A stretch of 64,000 nt of DNA from Chloroflexota bacterium. Lineage in GTDB: Bacteria; Chloroflexota; Dehalococcoidia; Lucifugimonadales; Lucifugimonadaceae. Positions 17,186 through 27,976 of the stretch are shown here, one piece after another (the stretch's first letter is position 1; each line of letters begins with the position of its first letter). The notes beneath the pieces are model-generated. The model ran no database searches, was not told the DNA's origin, and saw nothing but the letters and a program-made list of their open reading frames with translations. The position numbers were made by a program, and so were the translations under genes. The stretch lies in the NCBI GenBank assembly GCA_029262735.1, contig JAJCYY010000015.1, forward strand, positions 1 to 64,000, given 5' to 3'.

Positions 17186-18772
17186 TTGTTCGATCTCTTG
17201 CTAAAAGACGGCCTGATCGTCGACGGCACAGGGCAACGCGCTCCGTATAAGGCCGATGTGGCGATCACGGGGCAAAAGATCGCGGCGATCGGCGATCTTG
17301 AGACATCAGAGGCGCGTTCTGTGTTGCAGGTCCCCGGCCTCACGATTGCTCCCGGTTTCATCGACACCCATGTGCACACCGATGCCGCCCTGTTGAACGA
17401 CCCGCAGCATGAAAGCGGAATCCGTATGGGCGTAACGACCGAGGTTTTAGGCCAGGACGGCCTTTCTTACGCACCGCTCAGTCCGGAGAACTACCGCGAC
17501 TACGCCCAATACATGTCCGGCCTCTGTGGAGTTCCGCCCGCTGATCTCGACATGTCCAGCATCACCTCGTTCAGAAACCACTATCACCGCAAATGCTCCG
17601 TCAACACCGTTGCCCTCGTCCCCCACTGCGCCGTGCGCCTTTCAACAGTCGGATTCAACGATGTCCCTCTGACAGGATCATCTGTCGAAGCCGCAAAGGT
17701 CCTGGTGCGGGAAGGCATCGAGCAGGGCGCGGCCGGGATGTCCACCGGACTCGGGTTCTTTCCGGCTGCCTACGCAACCACGGAAGAGCTGGTTGAACTG
17801 GCAAAAGTCGTCGCCGAGATGGACGGAGTTTTCGTCATCCAGTACAGGTTCTTCAACAGGGACCGTGCCGAAGGGCTAACGCCGGTCGCCGAGGCGCTGG
17901 AGATCGCGCGGCGGTCCGGCGTGAAACTCCACATCGCGCACTACCGGACCACTCCTTCCAACCCCGGTGAAACGGGACCGATGATGGAGGAGCTGGACCG
18001 CGCTGTTGACGACGGAGTCGACCTGACCCTGGACGCCTACCCCTACCCGTGTGGATCGACGATGCCGGTGTGCAGATTGCCCGGCAGGTTCACTGAAGGA
18101 GGGTCGGAGGCGATCCTCACCAGGCTAAAAGATCCGGCAGACCGAAAACGCGTGATCGAATTTCTCGAGGAGACAAACGGAGCGGCGCTTGGCCACACGA
18201 CGTGGAGCTATATCGGCTCCGAGCGCAACAAGCACCTCGAAGGCATGGCGTGGTCGGATGTCGCCGCACAGCGCAATACGTCCGTGGCGGACATGATGTG
18301 CCAGGTGATGCTCGAAGAAGAGCTCAACTGTGGTCTCGCAGTGTTGCCGCCGCTCAGCATGGCGGTGTGGCGGCAGATCGAGTCGGATGTTGTGACGCTC
18401 CTCGAACGTCCCGACTACATGGTCGGCAGCGACTCGATTCCCATCGGGTCTGCCTGCCACCCAAGGGCGTATGGAGCATTCCCGCGACTCCTCGGAAGAC
18501 TGCGCCGGCGTCACGGCGTTCCGCTTGAACAGCTTGTCCACAGGATGACCGGGAACCCGGCGGCTCGGTTCAAGCTAACCGGACGCGGAGTGATAAAAGA
18601 AGGCAACTTCGCAGACCTGGTTGTGCTAGACGCAGACCGCATCAACGATCTTTCTTCTTTCGAGGACCCTCGACAGCCACCGGCCGGAATCCCGCACGTA
18701 GTCGTCAACGGACAGATAGCCGTACAAGATGGACGTTGCACCGGAGTTTTAGCAGGTGAGGCTGTTCCTTGA
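17186..18772 (+). CDS. Amidohydrolase, D-aminoacylase / N-acyl-D-amino-acid deacylase type
   Basis: A metal-dependent amide hydrolase of 528 residues expected to release D-amino acids (or similar) from N-acyl derivatives. It has the amidohydrolase strand with His62 and His64 (DTHVHTD), GVTTEVLGQDG (82-92), where many family members have a Cys, an HIAHYRTT segment for the next metal ligands, and the late catalytic VGSDS with HPRAYGAFPRLLG. The start is a TTG at 17186-17188 with GAAGGGA 7 bases upstream; no in-frame ATG is nearby. It lies 180 bases before a penicillin-acylase-family gene, another amide hydrolase on the same strand, so the two may share substrates. Confidence 0.87.
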   Translation: MFDLLLKDGLIVDGTGQRAPYKADVAITGQKIAAIGDLETSEARSVLQVPGLTIAPGFIDTHVHTDAALLNDPQHESGIRMGVTTEVLGQDGLSYAPLSPENYRDYAQYMSGLCGVPPADLDMSSITSFRNHYHRKCSVNTVALVPHCAVRLSTVGFNDVPLTGSSVEAAKVLVREGIEQGAAGMSTGLGFFPAAYATTEELVELAKVVAEMDGVFVIQYRFFNRDRAEGLTPVAEALEIARRSGVKLHIAHYRTTPSNPGETGPMMEELDRAVDDGVDLTLDAYPYPCGSTMPVCRLPGRFTEGGSEAILTRLKDPADRKRVIEFLEETNGAALGHTTWSYIGSERNKHLEGMAWSDVAAQRNTSVADMMCQVMLEEELNCGLAVLPPLSMAVWRQIESDVVTLLERPDYMVGSDSIPIGSACHPRAYGAFPRLLGRLRRRHGVPLEQLVHRMTGNPAARFKLTGRGVIKEGNFADLVVLDADRINDLSSFEDPRQPPAGIPHVVVNGQIAVQDGRCTGVLAGEAVP

Positions 18773-18841
18773 TTGGCCTGTGGCACCATGCGTGAGCTGT
18801 ATGATTCGCTCGGCTGGCATGATCTCGCACCGGCGGCCCCG

Positions 18842-18876
18842 TGCAACCCGACGATTCACATGGCTCCTGGGTTGCA
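18842..18876 (+). other. Small inverted repeat upstream of acylase 2
   Basis: TGCAACCC (18842-18849) pairs with GGGTTGCA (18869-18876) across a 19-base loop in the 180-base gap between the amidohydrolase and second acylase genes. There is no T-run. It may be an operator, a weak terminator or chance. Confidence 0.25.
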
Positions 18877-18952
18877 TCATCGCCGGTCGATGACCGATGC
18901 AAAACTTCCGCTCCAAACTCTCCCTTCTAACTGACAACAAAATGAGGACGCA

Positions 18953-21322
18953 ATGCGACTACCCGACAGTGATGTTCTGCGACGACTTGGCGAAGGACGG
19001 CCAGTGGCAGATGTCGCCAGGGAAGCAGAGATGTCCACCGACGAGTTCGAGTCCTGGTGGTCCGGGCAGCTTGCGTCCCGGCTCCCGGACACTAAAGGGA
19101 CGAGGACGGTGGGAGCCAGTGTTGAGATCATGCGCGACGAGTGGGGCATTCCGAGCATCTACGCAGACACCGAAGACGACCTGTTCTTTGGCTACGGTTA
19201 CGCAATGGCCCAGGACCGATTGTGGCAACTCGACTACCTGCGCCGTAAAGCGATGGGGCGTCTTTCCGAAGTTCTCGGTCCGTCGTCACTCGACGTTGAC
19301 ATCGTTGCCCGCACAGTTGGAATCAACCGCATCGCTGTCGACGAGATAACTCGACTTCCTGCTCAGACCGTCAGTCGGCTGAAAGCCATGTCCCGCGGCA
19401 TCAACGCCGCCATGCAGGAGAGCAGCGCCAAACTCCCGATTGAGTTCGACCTGCTCGGCTACGCTCCAGAGCCGTGGTCGCCGGTGGATTCGGTGGCAAT
19501 CTGGGCAGAATTTCGCTGGTATCTGACAGGCCGCCTTCCGGTCATCGCCCTTCCAGAGCTTGCGAAAAGAGCGCTTGGAGACGGCCCCCTCTACCAGGCG
19601 TTTCTGACAGGCGAAGCGGAAGAAGAGAGCATCCTGTCACCTGGAGCATATCCGTCACAACGATCAAAAACACAACGGGTCGGAGAGGTCGTCAGTGACT
19701 CCTCCGAGGGACAGGGCAGCAACAACTGGGTGATCGGCGGAAGCCTGACAGAGTCCGGGCACCCGCTCCTCGCCAGCGATCCGCACATCGCTTTTGGCAG
19801 CGTCTCGTGCTGGTACGAAGTCCATCTCTCCGGCGCCGGCTTCAACGCCGCAGGAGCCGGATATATCGGAGTGCCGGGAATGCTGTTTGGCCGCAACGAA
19901 CGAGTGGCATGGGGCCTGACAAACAACATCTGCGCCCAGCGCGATCTCTACCAGGAACAGGAGTCGGAAGATCACCCGGGGCAGTTCCTCTACGACGGCA
20001 ACTGGGAACAGGCAACGACAATCGAGGAGACCATCAAGGTCAAGGGCGCTGCTCCCGTCGTAAAACAGATCCGCTTCTCACGAAACGGTCCAATCGTCGA
20101 CGAGATCCTCCCCGCTCCTGCAAGAAACACCGGCCCCGTTTCTCTGCGCTGGATGGGGCATGAGCCGTGCGATGAAATCACCAGCATGCTCAATCTGGCG
20201 CGCGCTGGAAACGCCTCAGAGTTTCGAGAGTCATTGCGCACATGGATCGTCCCCACGTTCAGCTTCGGTTTTGCTGACGTCGATGGTCACATCGGATACC
20301 AGTCGTCCGGCCATCTGCCCATCAAGGAAGAATGGGGCCGCGGCTACAGGCCTGGATGGGACTCGGACCAAGCGTGGCAGGAGATCATCCCCTTCGATGC
20401 CATGCCCTCGATAGCCGACCCGTCGTCAGGCTGGATACGTTCGGCGAACAACCGCACTGCGCCAGAAGACTTTCCGTACCCGCTTTCCGGGGTGTGGAGC
20501 AGCGGATACCGCGCGCAACGCATCCGCAACATGCTCGAAGAGAACGGCAGTCACACACGCCAGGGCATCGCACGAATGCAGCTGGACACAATGTCGCTGC
20601 GAGCCGCTGAAGCGTTGCCGGGCCTGATTGCAATTCTCGAGGGAACAACCGACCCACGCCTGCACGAGGCGGCGGGCCACCTGGCGAAATGGGACTGCCG
20701 GATGGAGCCGGACCGTGTTGGAGCGTCGCTGTTCGAGGTCTTCTTCGAGCACTGGACGAACGAAGTCTCTGCCGAACGGTTCAGTGGCGAATCCGTTGCA
20801 CTGCTGGCAGGCGCAACAAGCGGCCTGTCCACGGAGTTGCTCACAAAGGAGGCTCACGGATGGTTCGAGAACGGTGACCGAGCAGAAGCAATATGCCGGG
20901 CGATGCAGGGAGCGATTGCCGATCTAGAAGGAAGAATCGGCAGCGACATGGCCGGCTGGAACTGGGGAGCCATTCACAAGGTGGCCCTTCGCCACCACCT
21001 CTCGGAGCGCGGCGAGATCTTTGAGCGACTGGACCGTGGCGGGGATCCGGTTGGCGGCAGCGGAATTACTGTCAGCAATACAGGGTTCGACCCGAACTAC
21101 ATGGCTGCGATGGGCGCGAACTTCCGACTGAACGCCGATCTGGCCGACAATCCGCCGGGTTTATGGGCAGTCGACGCAGCAGGCCAGTCCGGCAATCCAG
21201 GTAGCCCGAACTACTGCGACCAACTGCCTGAATGGCAGGTTAACCGCCACCACCACCTTCCCCTGGACCGGAAAAGCGTCGAAGCCAACGCTCGAAACAC
21301 GCTGGTGCTCAAGAAAGCCTGA
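18953..21322 (+). CDS. Penicillin acylase family protein (Ntn-hydrolase), paralogue 2
   Basis: A 789-residue paralogue of the protein at 6664-9066. The predicted self-cleavage site is before Ser256 in GQGSNNW. Family landmarks include RDEWGIPSIYADT (61-73), AQDRLWQLDYLRR (86-98), the ASDPHIAFGS segment, SANNRTAPE and the C-terminal GQSGNPGSPNYCDQ. As in paralogue 1 there is no signal peptide, so it is probably cytoplasmic. The two proteins are alike in architecture but differ over most of their length, suggesting an old duplication and different substrates. It follows the D-aminoacylase-like gene and precedes the hydrogenase operon by 210 bases. Confidence 0.91.
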   Translation: MRLPDSDVLRRLGEGRPVADVAREAEMSTDEFESWWSGQLASRLPDTKGTRTVGASVEIMRDEWGIPSIYADTEDDLFFGYGYAMAQDRLWQLDYLRRKAMGRLSEVLGPSSLDVDIVARTVGINRIAVDEITRLPAQTVSRLKAMSRGINAAMQESSAKLPIEFDLLGYAPEPWSPVDSVAIWAEFRWYLTGRLPVIALPELAKRALGDGPLYQAFLTGEAEEESILSPGAYPSQRSKTQRVGEVVSDSSEGQGSNNWVIGGSLTESGHPLLASDPHIAFGSVSCWYEVHLSGAGFNAAGAGYIGVPGMLFGRNERVAWGLTNNICAQRDLYQEQESEDHPGQFLYDGNWEQATTIEETIKVKGAAPVVKQIRFSRNGPIVDEILPAPARNTGPVSLRWMGHEPCDEITSMLNLARAGNASEFRESLRTWIVPTFSFGFADVDGHIGYQSSGHLPIKEEWGRGYRPGWDSDQAWQEIIPFDAMPSIADPSSGWIRSANNRTAPEDFPYPLSGVWSSGYRAQRIRNMLEENGSHTRQGIARMQLDTMSLRAAEALPGLIAILEGTTDPRLHEAAGHLAKWDCRMEPDRVGASLFEVFFEHWTNEVSAERFSGESVALLAGATSGLSTELLTKEAHGWFENGDRAEAICRAMQGAIADLEGRIGSDMAGWNWGAIHKVALRHHLSERGEIFERLDRGGDPVGGSGITVSNTGFDPNYMAAMGANFRLNADLADNPPGLWAVDAAGQSGNPGSPNYCDQLPEWQVNRHHHLPLDRKSVEANARNTLVLKKA

Positions 21323-21432
21323 CCCGACGAAACAGCCGACCTGTTTTCGCGTAAACCGTAAGAATCCGAGCGGTGGCAGAGAACGCGGACGGCGCGCATT
21401 CTGAGTACAAAAAGGCCATCACGGAATTCACA

Positions 21433-21453
21433 CGCACCGCGGGCGGTGGTGCG
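21433..21453 (+). other. Short hairpin upstream of hydrogenase operon
   Basis: CGCACC (21433-21438) pairs with GGTGCG (21448-21453) around a GC-rich loop, in the 210-base gap before the hydrogenase genes. It could end the acylase transcript or lie in the hydrogenase leader. The stem is short and no T-run follows. Confidence 0.25.
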
Positions 21454-21531
21454 CGCGCCATGATCTAGGCTAATCTGGACTGGACCGGGAAAACCGGCAG
21501 TCCAACGAGGATCCACACCCGGCTCGATCAG

Positions 21532-22699
<1,168 letters not shown>

Positions 22700-22713
<14 letters not shown>

Positions 22714-23170
22714 CCTTGGCGAAACCCTGGCTGCTCACCCGTTTTTTGACGGTTTCGAGCCGGCGCAGATCGAATTCCTTGTCGGCTGCTCCACGAACAT
22801 TGTGTTCCAGGAAGGTGAGTTCCTGTACCGGGAGGGCGAGACCGCAAATTCCTTCTTCCTGGTCCGTGAAGGCAAGGTAGCCGTCGAAACCGACTCGCCG
22901 CCAACCGGCCCGCTGACTCTCGTAACGGTCGGCCGCGGCGACATGCTCGGCTGGTCCTGGATTGTGCCGCCATATGTCCACAGGACGGACGCTCGTGCCA
23001 TCGAGCAAACCCGCGCACTGTCGCTCGACGCCGTTTGCCTGCGGGACAAGCTGGAGTCGGACCACGAGCTAGGCTTCCGACTGCTCACCAGGTTCGTCAG
23101 CCTGATGGCACAGCGCCTTGAAAGCGCACGGATGCAACTGCTCGACCTGTATGGCAACCACCATGATTGA
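22700..23170 (+). CDS. Cyclic-nucleotide-binding-fold protein of the hydrogenase operon
   Basis: A 156-residue protein that is essentially one Crp-type double-stranded beta-helix domain (residues about 15-125) with a C-terminal helix and no helix-turn-helix. The early strands are typical (EFLYREGETANSFFLVREGKVAVE). In place of the phosphate-binding cassette of true cAMP-binders (a G-E-L/hydrophobic segment before R-x-A) it has GDMLGWSWIVPPYVHRTDARA, with no obvious conserved Glu, so ligand binding is doubtful. It starts inside the beta-subunit gene and overlaps the gamma-subunit gene by 8 bases. Similar small cNMP-fold proteins occur in some group 3b hydrogenase operons, as far as I recall. 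A role in gating or assembly is inference. Confidence 0.85.
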
Positions 23171-24014
23171 GACACAGATCGCACCTGGACCGGCCGCAGC
23201 GACCATCCCCGCACCGTGGGTGGTGCGCAACGCGTGGGATGAGACAGCCGGCATCCGCTCGCTCGATATCGCACCGGCGGACGGCTCCAAACCACAGTTC
23301 GGGCCCGGACAGTTCAATATGCTGTACGTGCCCGGCGTCGGCGAAATCCCGATCTCGGTCAGTGCGATAGCAGAAGACGGAAAAGGCCTCGTCCACACTG
23401 TGCGCGCCGTCGGCGCGGTCTCATCTGCGATATGCGAACTGACTGAGGGCGACTGGCTCGGAGTCCGCGGACCGCTCGGGCGTGGCTGGCCCGTTGATGC
23501 AGCCGCGGACGTGGACGTCATCGTCGTTGCCGGTGGCCTTGGACTGGCGCCTGTTAGACCGGCAATTCAGCACGTCATAGCCGACCGGGACCGCGGCGGT
23601 AGAAATGTCGTCTTCTACGGCGCACGCACGCCATCGGACATCCTGTTTCGAGAAGACCTCTTCCAGTGGGCCGTCTCCGGTAACGCGGATGTCCGCACAA
23701 CGGTCGACCGCGACGAACCCGGCTGGAACGGCAACGTCGGCGTCGTGACCTCAGTCCTTGGAAGAGCGGAGTTCGATGCGGGGAGCGCGCTCGCATTCGT
23801 CTGCGGCCCCGAGGTGATGATGAGGTTCACGGTCTTCGACCTGTTGAGCCGGGGACTGACCGCAGATCGAATCTACATCTCGCTTGAACGCAACATGCAC
23901 TGCGGCATAGGTCTCTGCGGACACTGCCAGCTTGGCCCGAAGTTCATCTGCACAGACGGTCCGGTATTCGCCTACAGCGAAATTGCAGAACTGCTCAATG
24001 TGAGGCAGCTATGA
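23163..24014 (+). CDS. hydG: NiFe hydrogenase gamma subunit, FAD/NAD(P)-binding reductase with 2Fe-2S centre
   Basis: The diaphorase subunit, which exchanges electrons with NAD(P)H, 283 residues from the ATG at 23163. It has a ferredoxin-reductase-type flavin barrel (residues about 15-105, with the PISVSAIA segment), then the nucleotide-binding fold opening with [15 protein letters not shown], and a C-terminal 2Fe-2S site with Cys247, 252, 255 (CGIGLCGHC) and 263 (FIC), as in PyrK/HydG. A longer frame begins at 23118, but that would overlap the upstream gene by 53 bases; ATG 23151 is a further option. It overlaps the small-subunit gene by ATGA. Confidence 0.91.
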   Translation: MIETQIAPGPAAATIPAPWVVRNAWDETAGIRSLDIAPADGSKPQFGPGQFNMLYVPGVGEIPISVSAIAEDGKGLVHTVRAVGAVSSAICELTEGDWLGVRGPLGRGWPVDAAADVDVIVVAGGLGLAPVRPAIQHVIADRDRGGRNVVFYGARTPSDILFREDLFQWAVSGNADVRTTVDRDEPGWNGNVGVVTSVLGRAEFDAGSALAFVCGPEVMMRFTVFDLLSRGLTADRIYISLERNMHCGIGLCGHCQLGPKFICTDGPVFAYSEIAELLNVRQL

Positions 24015-24799
24015 CGACCACGACCTCCGACAGGCCAAAGCTGGCAGTCTGGAAATTCGCATCCTGCGATGGCTGCCAGTTGAGCCTGCTCGACCTCGAA
24101 GACGAGCTTCTCGCCATCACGGGAGCGATACAGATCGCGTACTTCCCCGAAGCAACACGTGCCGTCGTCGAGGGACCGTATGATCTCTCGCTGGTCGAAG
24201 GATCTGTCACGACGCAGCATGACGCCGATCGAATCCAGGAGATACGGGCCAACTCGGCGAAGCTGGTGACCATTGGCGCCTGCGCAACAGCGGGCGGCAT
24301 ACAGGCCCTGCGTAACTTCAAGGACATGCGCGAGTTCACGTCTATCGTCTACGCATCGCCGCAGTACATCGACACACTTGAGACTTCGACCGCGATCGCT
24401 GATCACGTAAAGGTCGATTTCGAGCTGCGCGGATGTCCAATCAACAAGCGACAGCTTCTCGAAGTCATCTCCGCCTATGTCGCACAACGGAAGCCCGCAG
24501 TCCCGACCTCCAGCGTCTGCATCGAATGCAAACGACGCGGCAACGTCTGCGTCATGGTCGCGCACGGAACGCCGTGCCTCGGGCCGGTCACGCAGGCCGG
24601 GTGCGGCGCCATTTGCCCTGCATACAACCGCGGCTGCTACGGCTGTTTCGGCCCGGCAGAACAACCAAACGCGCCAGCGCTAAGCAGGACGTGGCTAGAG
24701 TTCGGAGTCAGCAAGGAAGCGGTCCAGCAGGCCTACCAGACCTTCAACACCGCTGCGCCACAGTTCGCAGAGGAAGCAGAGCGAGTTGCCTCAGAGTAA
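24011..24799 (+). CDS. hydD: NiFe hydrogenase small (delta) subunit
   Basis: Iron-sulphur subunit that carries electrons from the NiFe site, 262 residues. The proximal cluster ligands are Cys19, Cys22 (SCDGCQ), Cys91 (GACATAGG) and Cys142 (RGCP). Eight more cysteines, at 170, 173, 180, 189, 198, 202, 209 and 212, can hold two additional 4Fe-4S clusters, as in soluble group 3 enzymes. There is no Tat signal, so the enzyme is cytoplasmic. It starts in an ATGA overlap with the gamma-subunit gene, and its end overlaps the TTG start of the large subunit by 14 bases. Confidence 0.93.
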   Translation: MTTTTSDRPKLAVWKFASCDGCQLSLLDLEDELLAITGAIQIAYFPEATRAVVEGPYDLSLVEGSVTTQHDADRIQEIRANSAKLVTIGACATAGGIQALRNFKDMREFTSIVYASPQYIDTLETSTAIADHVKVDFELRGCPINKRQLLEVISAYVAQRKPAVPTSSVCIECKRRGNVCVMVAHGTPCLGPVTQAGCGAICPAYNRGCYGCFGPAEQPNAPALSRTWLEFGVSKEAVQQAYQTFNTAAPQFAEEAERVASE

Positions 24800-26078
24800 A
24801 TCCATAAAAGTCGGCTATCTCGCACGCGTCGAAGGCGAGGCTTCGCTGCAGATAGACGTGCAGGAAGACCGCGTGCAGCAGGTGCAGCTCCAGATTTTCG
24901 AGCCGCCCCGGTTCTTCGAAGCGTTCCTACGCGGCCGAGATTTTTCCGAAGCCCCCGACATAACAGCCCGTATCTGCGGTATCTGCCCGGTCGCCTACCA
25001 GATGAGCTCTGTGCACGCCATGGAGCGAGCGTTCGGGGTCACCGTTGACGGCCACTTGCGAGCGCTGAGACGCCTGCTCTATTGCGGCGAATGGATCGAG
25101 AGCCACTGCCTGCATATCTTCATGCTTCACGCGCCGGACTTCCTTGGTTTCCCGAGCGCCATCGAGATGGCAGGTCAGCACAAAGAGCTCGTCGAGTTGG
25201 GCCTCCGCATCAAGAAGGCCGGAAACGACATCGTGACGCTGATCGGCGGTCGCGAGATCCACCCGATCAACGTCCGAGTTGGCGGCTTCTACAGGTGTCC
25301 GTCGAAGGCAGAACTGCAGCAGCTTGTGCCTTCGCTTGAGCGATCGCTCGAAGACATGATCGAGGCGGTGAAGTGGAGTGCTGGCCTGAACTTCCAGGAC
25401 TTCGAGCAGGACTACACCTTCGTTTCCCTCAAGCACCCGGATGAGTATCCGTTCAACGAAGGCCGCATCGTCAGCAATCGCGGCCTCGACATCGACGCCT
25501 CCGAGTATGAGCAGCACTTCGTCGAGCACCACGCCGACTACACCAACGCGCTACACGGCCTCATGCGTGACGGCTCAACTTACCTGGTAGGCCCGCTGGC
25601 GCGCTTCAACAACTGCTTCGATCAACTCCCGGAAAGCGTGAAGGAGCTTGCGGAAGCCGTTTCCGTCACTCCGCCGGTGCTCAATCCATTCAAGAGCATA
25701 GTTGTCCGCGGTCTCGAGGTTGTTTTCGCTCTTGAAGAAGCATTGCGAATCATCAATAGCTACGAGCAGCCCGCCGAACCTGCGGTTCCGTTCGAGGTGA
25801 AGGCATCGGAGGGCTGGGCCGTGACCGAGGCGCCGCGCGGAAGCCTTTACCACCGCTACAAACTTGCTGCCGACGGCAAGATCGAAGAGGCGCAGATCGT
25901 GCCGCCGACTTCGCAGAACCAGAAGCGAATCGAGACCGACCTGACAGCCTTTCTGCCGGACCGTCTGGAGTACGAAGACGAGCAGCTGACCCTTGAGTGC
26001 GAGCAGCTTGTCCGAAGCTACGATCCGTGCATTTCGTGCGCTACACACTTTCTCGATGTGACCGTGAACAGGCGCTGA
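24786..26078 (+). CDS. hydA: NiFe hydrogenase large (alpha) subunit, group 3b-like
   Basis: Catalytic subunit carrying the NiFe(CN)2CO centre, 430 residues. Nickel ligands are Cys64 and Cys67 (RICGIC, the L1 motif) and Cys415 and Cys418 (DPCISCATH, the L2 motif). After His421 there is a 9-residue tail, FLDVTVNRR, the expected peptide removed by the maturation protease. The pattern fits group 3b (NADP-linked, sulfhydrogenase-type) best, given the HydB and HydG partners and a CISC-type L2. The TTG start at 24786 overlaps the small-subunit gene. The maturation protease gene follows after 3 bases. Confidence 0.94.
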   Translation: MPQSKSIKVGYLARVEGEASLQIDVQEDRVQQVQLQIFEPPRFFEAFLRGRDFSEAPDITARICGICPVAYQMSSVHAMERAFGVTVDGHLRALRRLLYCGEWIESHCLHIFMLHAPDFLGFPSAIEMAGQHKELVELGLRIKKAGNDIVTLIGGREIHPINVRVGGFYRCPSKAELQQLVPSLERSLEDMIEAVKWSAGLNFQDFEQDYTFVSLKHPDEYPFNEGRIVSNRGLDIDASEYEQHFVEHHADYTNALHGLMRDGSTYLVGPLARFNNCFDQLPESVKELAEAVSVTPPVLNPFKSIVVRGLEVVFALEEALRIINSYEQPAEPAVPFEVKASEGWAVTEAPRGSLYHRYKLAADGKIEEAQIVPPTSQNQKRIETDLTAFLPDRLEYEDEQLTLECEQLVRSYDPCISCATHFLDVTVNRR

Positions 26079-26081
26079 GAT

Positions 26082-26579
26082 ATGCAAGAAACGTCGCAAC
26101 AGCACTCAACAGTTAGAGTAAGGCCGCTCGTCATTGGCATCGGTGCGCCGTTCCGCGGCGACGATGAGCTTGGACTGTCCGCGGTGAAAACACTGTGGGA
26201 ACTGTTGACTGAGCAGGACGTAGATTTCGCGACTCACAGCGACGACCCTGCGCGCATCATCGATCAGTGGTCTGGCCGTGACTCCGTGATCGTCATCGAC
26301 GCAGTCCGCACCGGCGCTCCCCCCGGAACGTTGCACCGGATGAATGTCACAGACACCGGACTCGCCCCGCGGTCGCGAACATCCAGCCATGGCAACGCTC
26401 TCGCCGACGCCATCGGCCTCTCACGCGCACTCGGCACGCTGCCCGCGAGGCTCATAGTCCTCGGCATCGAACCGGCCGCGATGGGACTCGGTGATGAGAT
26501 GTCAGAAGCCTGCCGCGCCGCGCTCCCTGAGCTGATCGAATCAGCGGTAAAGGAGATCACATGCATGAGTCACCGGTAG
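26082..26579 (+). CDS. Hydrogenase maturation protease (HyaD/HybD/HoxW family)
   Basis: Endopeptidase that cuts the C-terminal tail of the large subunit once nickel is in place, 165 residues. It shows the family opening VIGIGAPFRGDDELG (usual form G-x-G-N, with Ala for Asn here), the VIVIDAV strand whose Asp is a nickel ligand, and the SSHGNALADAIGL segment supplying the His ligand. It lies 3 bases after the large-subunit gene, as expected for a dedicated protease, and overlaps the hypA-like gene by 19 bases. Confidence 0.9.
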   Translation: MQETSQQHSTVRVRPLVIGIGAPFRGDDELGLSAVKTLWELLTEQDVDFATHSDDPARIIDQWSGRDSVIVIDAVRTGAPPGTLHRMNVTDTGLAPRSRTSSHGNALADAIGLSRALGTLPARLIVLGIEPAAMGLGDEMSEACRAALPELIESAVKEITCMSHR

Positions 26580-26812
26580 CCCGGGAGCTGGTGCAAGCGG
26601 CCACATGTGAGGCCAGTGCTGCGGGGCATACACGCGTCACCCGGATGGCGATTCGGCTCGGACCGGATGGCGGCTACGTGCCGGATTCCCTACGCATGCA
26701 CATCCTGGCCGCCGCAACGGGAACTTCAGTCGAAGGCGCACAGGTCGACATCACGCCCGCTCTCGTTGGCGGCCCAGAGCTCGTGAGCATCGATGTGGAG
26801 GAAAGTTCCTGA
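26561..26812 (+). CDS. hypA: HypA-like nickel-insertion protein lacking the zinc finger
   Basis: An 83-residue HypA relative. It keeps the N-terminal Met-His-Glu that binds nickel and the following helix-strand region (residues 1-60). Ordinary HypA has about 110-115 residues with a four-cysteine zinc-binding loop; here the chain goes straight from VDITPALVGG to the typical C-terminal strand PELVSIDVE, so the zinc module is missing as if cleanly excised. The only cysteine is at 16. Frame and overlaps are intact, so it looks functional rather than decayed. It starts inside the protease gene and its stop overlaps the hypC ATG (TGATG). Confidence 0.85.
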   Translation: MHESPVARELVQAATCEASAAGHTRVTRMAIRLGPDGGYVPDSLRMHILAAATGTSVEGAQVDITPALVGGPELVSIDVEESS

Positions 26813-27063
26813 TGTGCCTCGCGGTCACAGCAAAGGTCGTCTCTGTCCATGACGGTGAGGGCGAAGTTCTCATCGACGGCCGCATCCGCACCGTTTCGTT
26901 CATTGCGCTTCCCGATGCAGCACCCGGAAACCACGTGCTCGTCTCTCTCGGCATGGCGCTTGAACGCATTTCTGAAGAGGAAGCGCAACAGATCGACGCA
27001 ATATGGGACGAGATGGCGAGTATCGAAATAACGGAAAGGACGATCAGCAGTGGGAATGAATGA
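26812..27063 (+). CDS. hypC: HypC/HupF-type hydrogenase assembly chaperone
   Basis: An 83-residue HypC chaperone, which carries the Fe(CN)2CO unit with HypD and hands it to the large-subunit precursor. The essential N-terminal Met-Cys is present (MCLAVTAKV), followed by the small beta barrel (VLVSLGMALERIS) and a C-terminal helix. It starts in a TGATG overlap with the HypA-like gene. The other Fe/CN assembly genes (hypB, hypD, hypE, hypF) are not in this window and must be elsewhere. Confidence 0.92.
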   Translation: MCLAVTAKVVSVHDGEGEVLIDGRIRTVSFIALPDAAPGNHVLVSLGMALERISEEEAQQIDAIWDEMASIEITERTISSGNE

Positions 27064-27976
27064 CCGGGTTCGCAAAGGAACATATCTCGCTCTCCTGACA
27101 GCAATCGTCAGCGGCGTCTCCGTCTTCATCAACTCCTATGGCGTGCGGCGAGTGCCTGATCCCTTTGTGTTCACAACCGCCAAAAATATCATCGTCGCCT
27201 CCGGCCTTGTCGCGGCCATCGTCCTCGCATCTCGATGGACCGAAGTTCGATCGATGAACCGCACAACATGGCTGAAGCTGGCGACTCTCGGCGCAGTCGG
27301 CGGCGGTGTGCCTTTCCTGATGTTTTTCTATGGCCTGAGCAAGGCAGATGCCCCAACCGCTGCGTTCATGCACAAGACGCTCTTCATCTGGGTCGCCCTG
27401 CTGGCCGTTCCGCTGCTCGGCGAGCGAGCTGGCAAGCTGCAGGCTTTCGCCCTGCTGCTCCTGGTAGTCGGCAATCTCGCGCTCGGAAACCGGCCCGCTC
27501 GCTGGAGTTGGGGCGAGGCGGAGCTGTTCACGCTCGGAGCGACGATGATCTGGGCTGTAGAAGCCGTGCTCGCAAGGAAGTTCCTCAGCGGCGGGATCAG
27601 TGCCCCTGTTGGAGCTGCCGGCCGGATGGGCTTTGGCGCAATTGTGATGCTCGGGTACATCGCCGTCACCGGCAGGCTCGACACAATGGCATCGATGGAC
27701 GCCTCGCAATGGGGCTGGGTACTGCTCACCGCCGCGTTCCTTGGCGCGTACGTACTCGCCTACTACTCGGCGCTGAAAGCCGCGCCGGCCATCCTTGTTT
27801 CGACGGTTCTTGTGGTCGGGTCGGTCATCACGGCCGCGCTGCACGCCGCAGTAAATTCCCGCAACTACACGCCGGAGCAGATCGCCGGGTTCGCAGTCAT
27901 TGGGCTCGCCATAGGTATTGCGGTGCTAGCGAGTCGCACCCGGACCAGCGGGACGAAGGAGGCAGCCGTTGCGTGA
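27050..27976 (+). CDS. EamA/DMT-family membrane transporter
   Basis: A polytopic membrane protein of 308 residues with about ten predicted helices in two EamA halves (residues about 10-140 and 160-295), as in drug/metabolite exporters. The substrate cannot be read. The position inside the hydrogenase operon suggests a linked solute, perhaps nickel or a metabolite (inference). GTG at 27050 has GGAAAGGA 9 bases upstream; an ATG two codons in (27056) is an alternative. It overlaps hypC by 14 bases and the next gene by 8 bases. Confidence 0.85.
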   Translation: MGMNDRVRKGTYLALLTAIVSGVSVFINSYGVRRVPDPFVFTTAKNIIVASGLVAAIVLASRWTEVRSMNRTTWLKLATLGAVGGGVPFLMFFYGLSKADAPTAAFMHKTLFIWVALLAVPLLGERAGKLQAFALLLLVVGNLALGNRPARWSWGEAELFTLGATMIWAVEAVLARKFLSGGISAPVGAAGRMGFGAIVMLGYIAVTGRLDTMASMDASQWGWVLLTAAFLGAYVLAYYSALKAAPAILVSTVLVVGSVITAALHAAVNSRNYTPEQIAGFAVIGLAIGIAVLASRTRTSGTKEAAVA

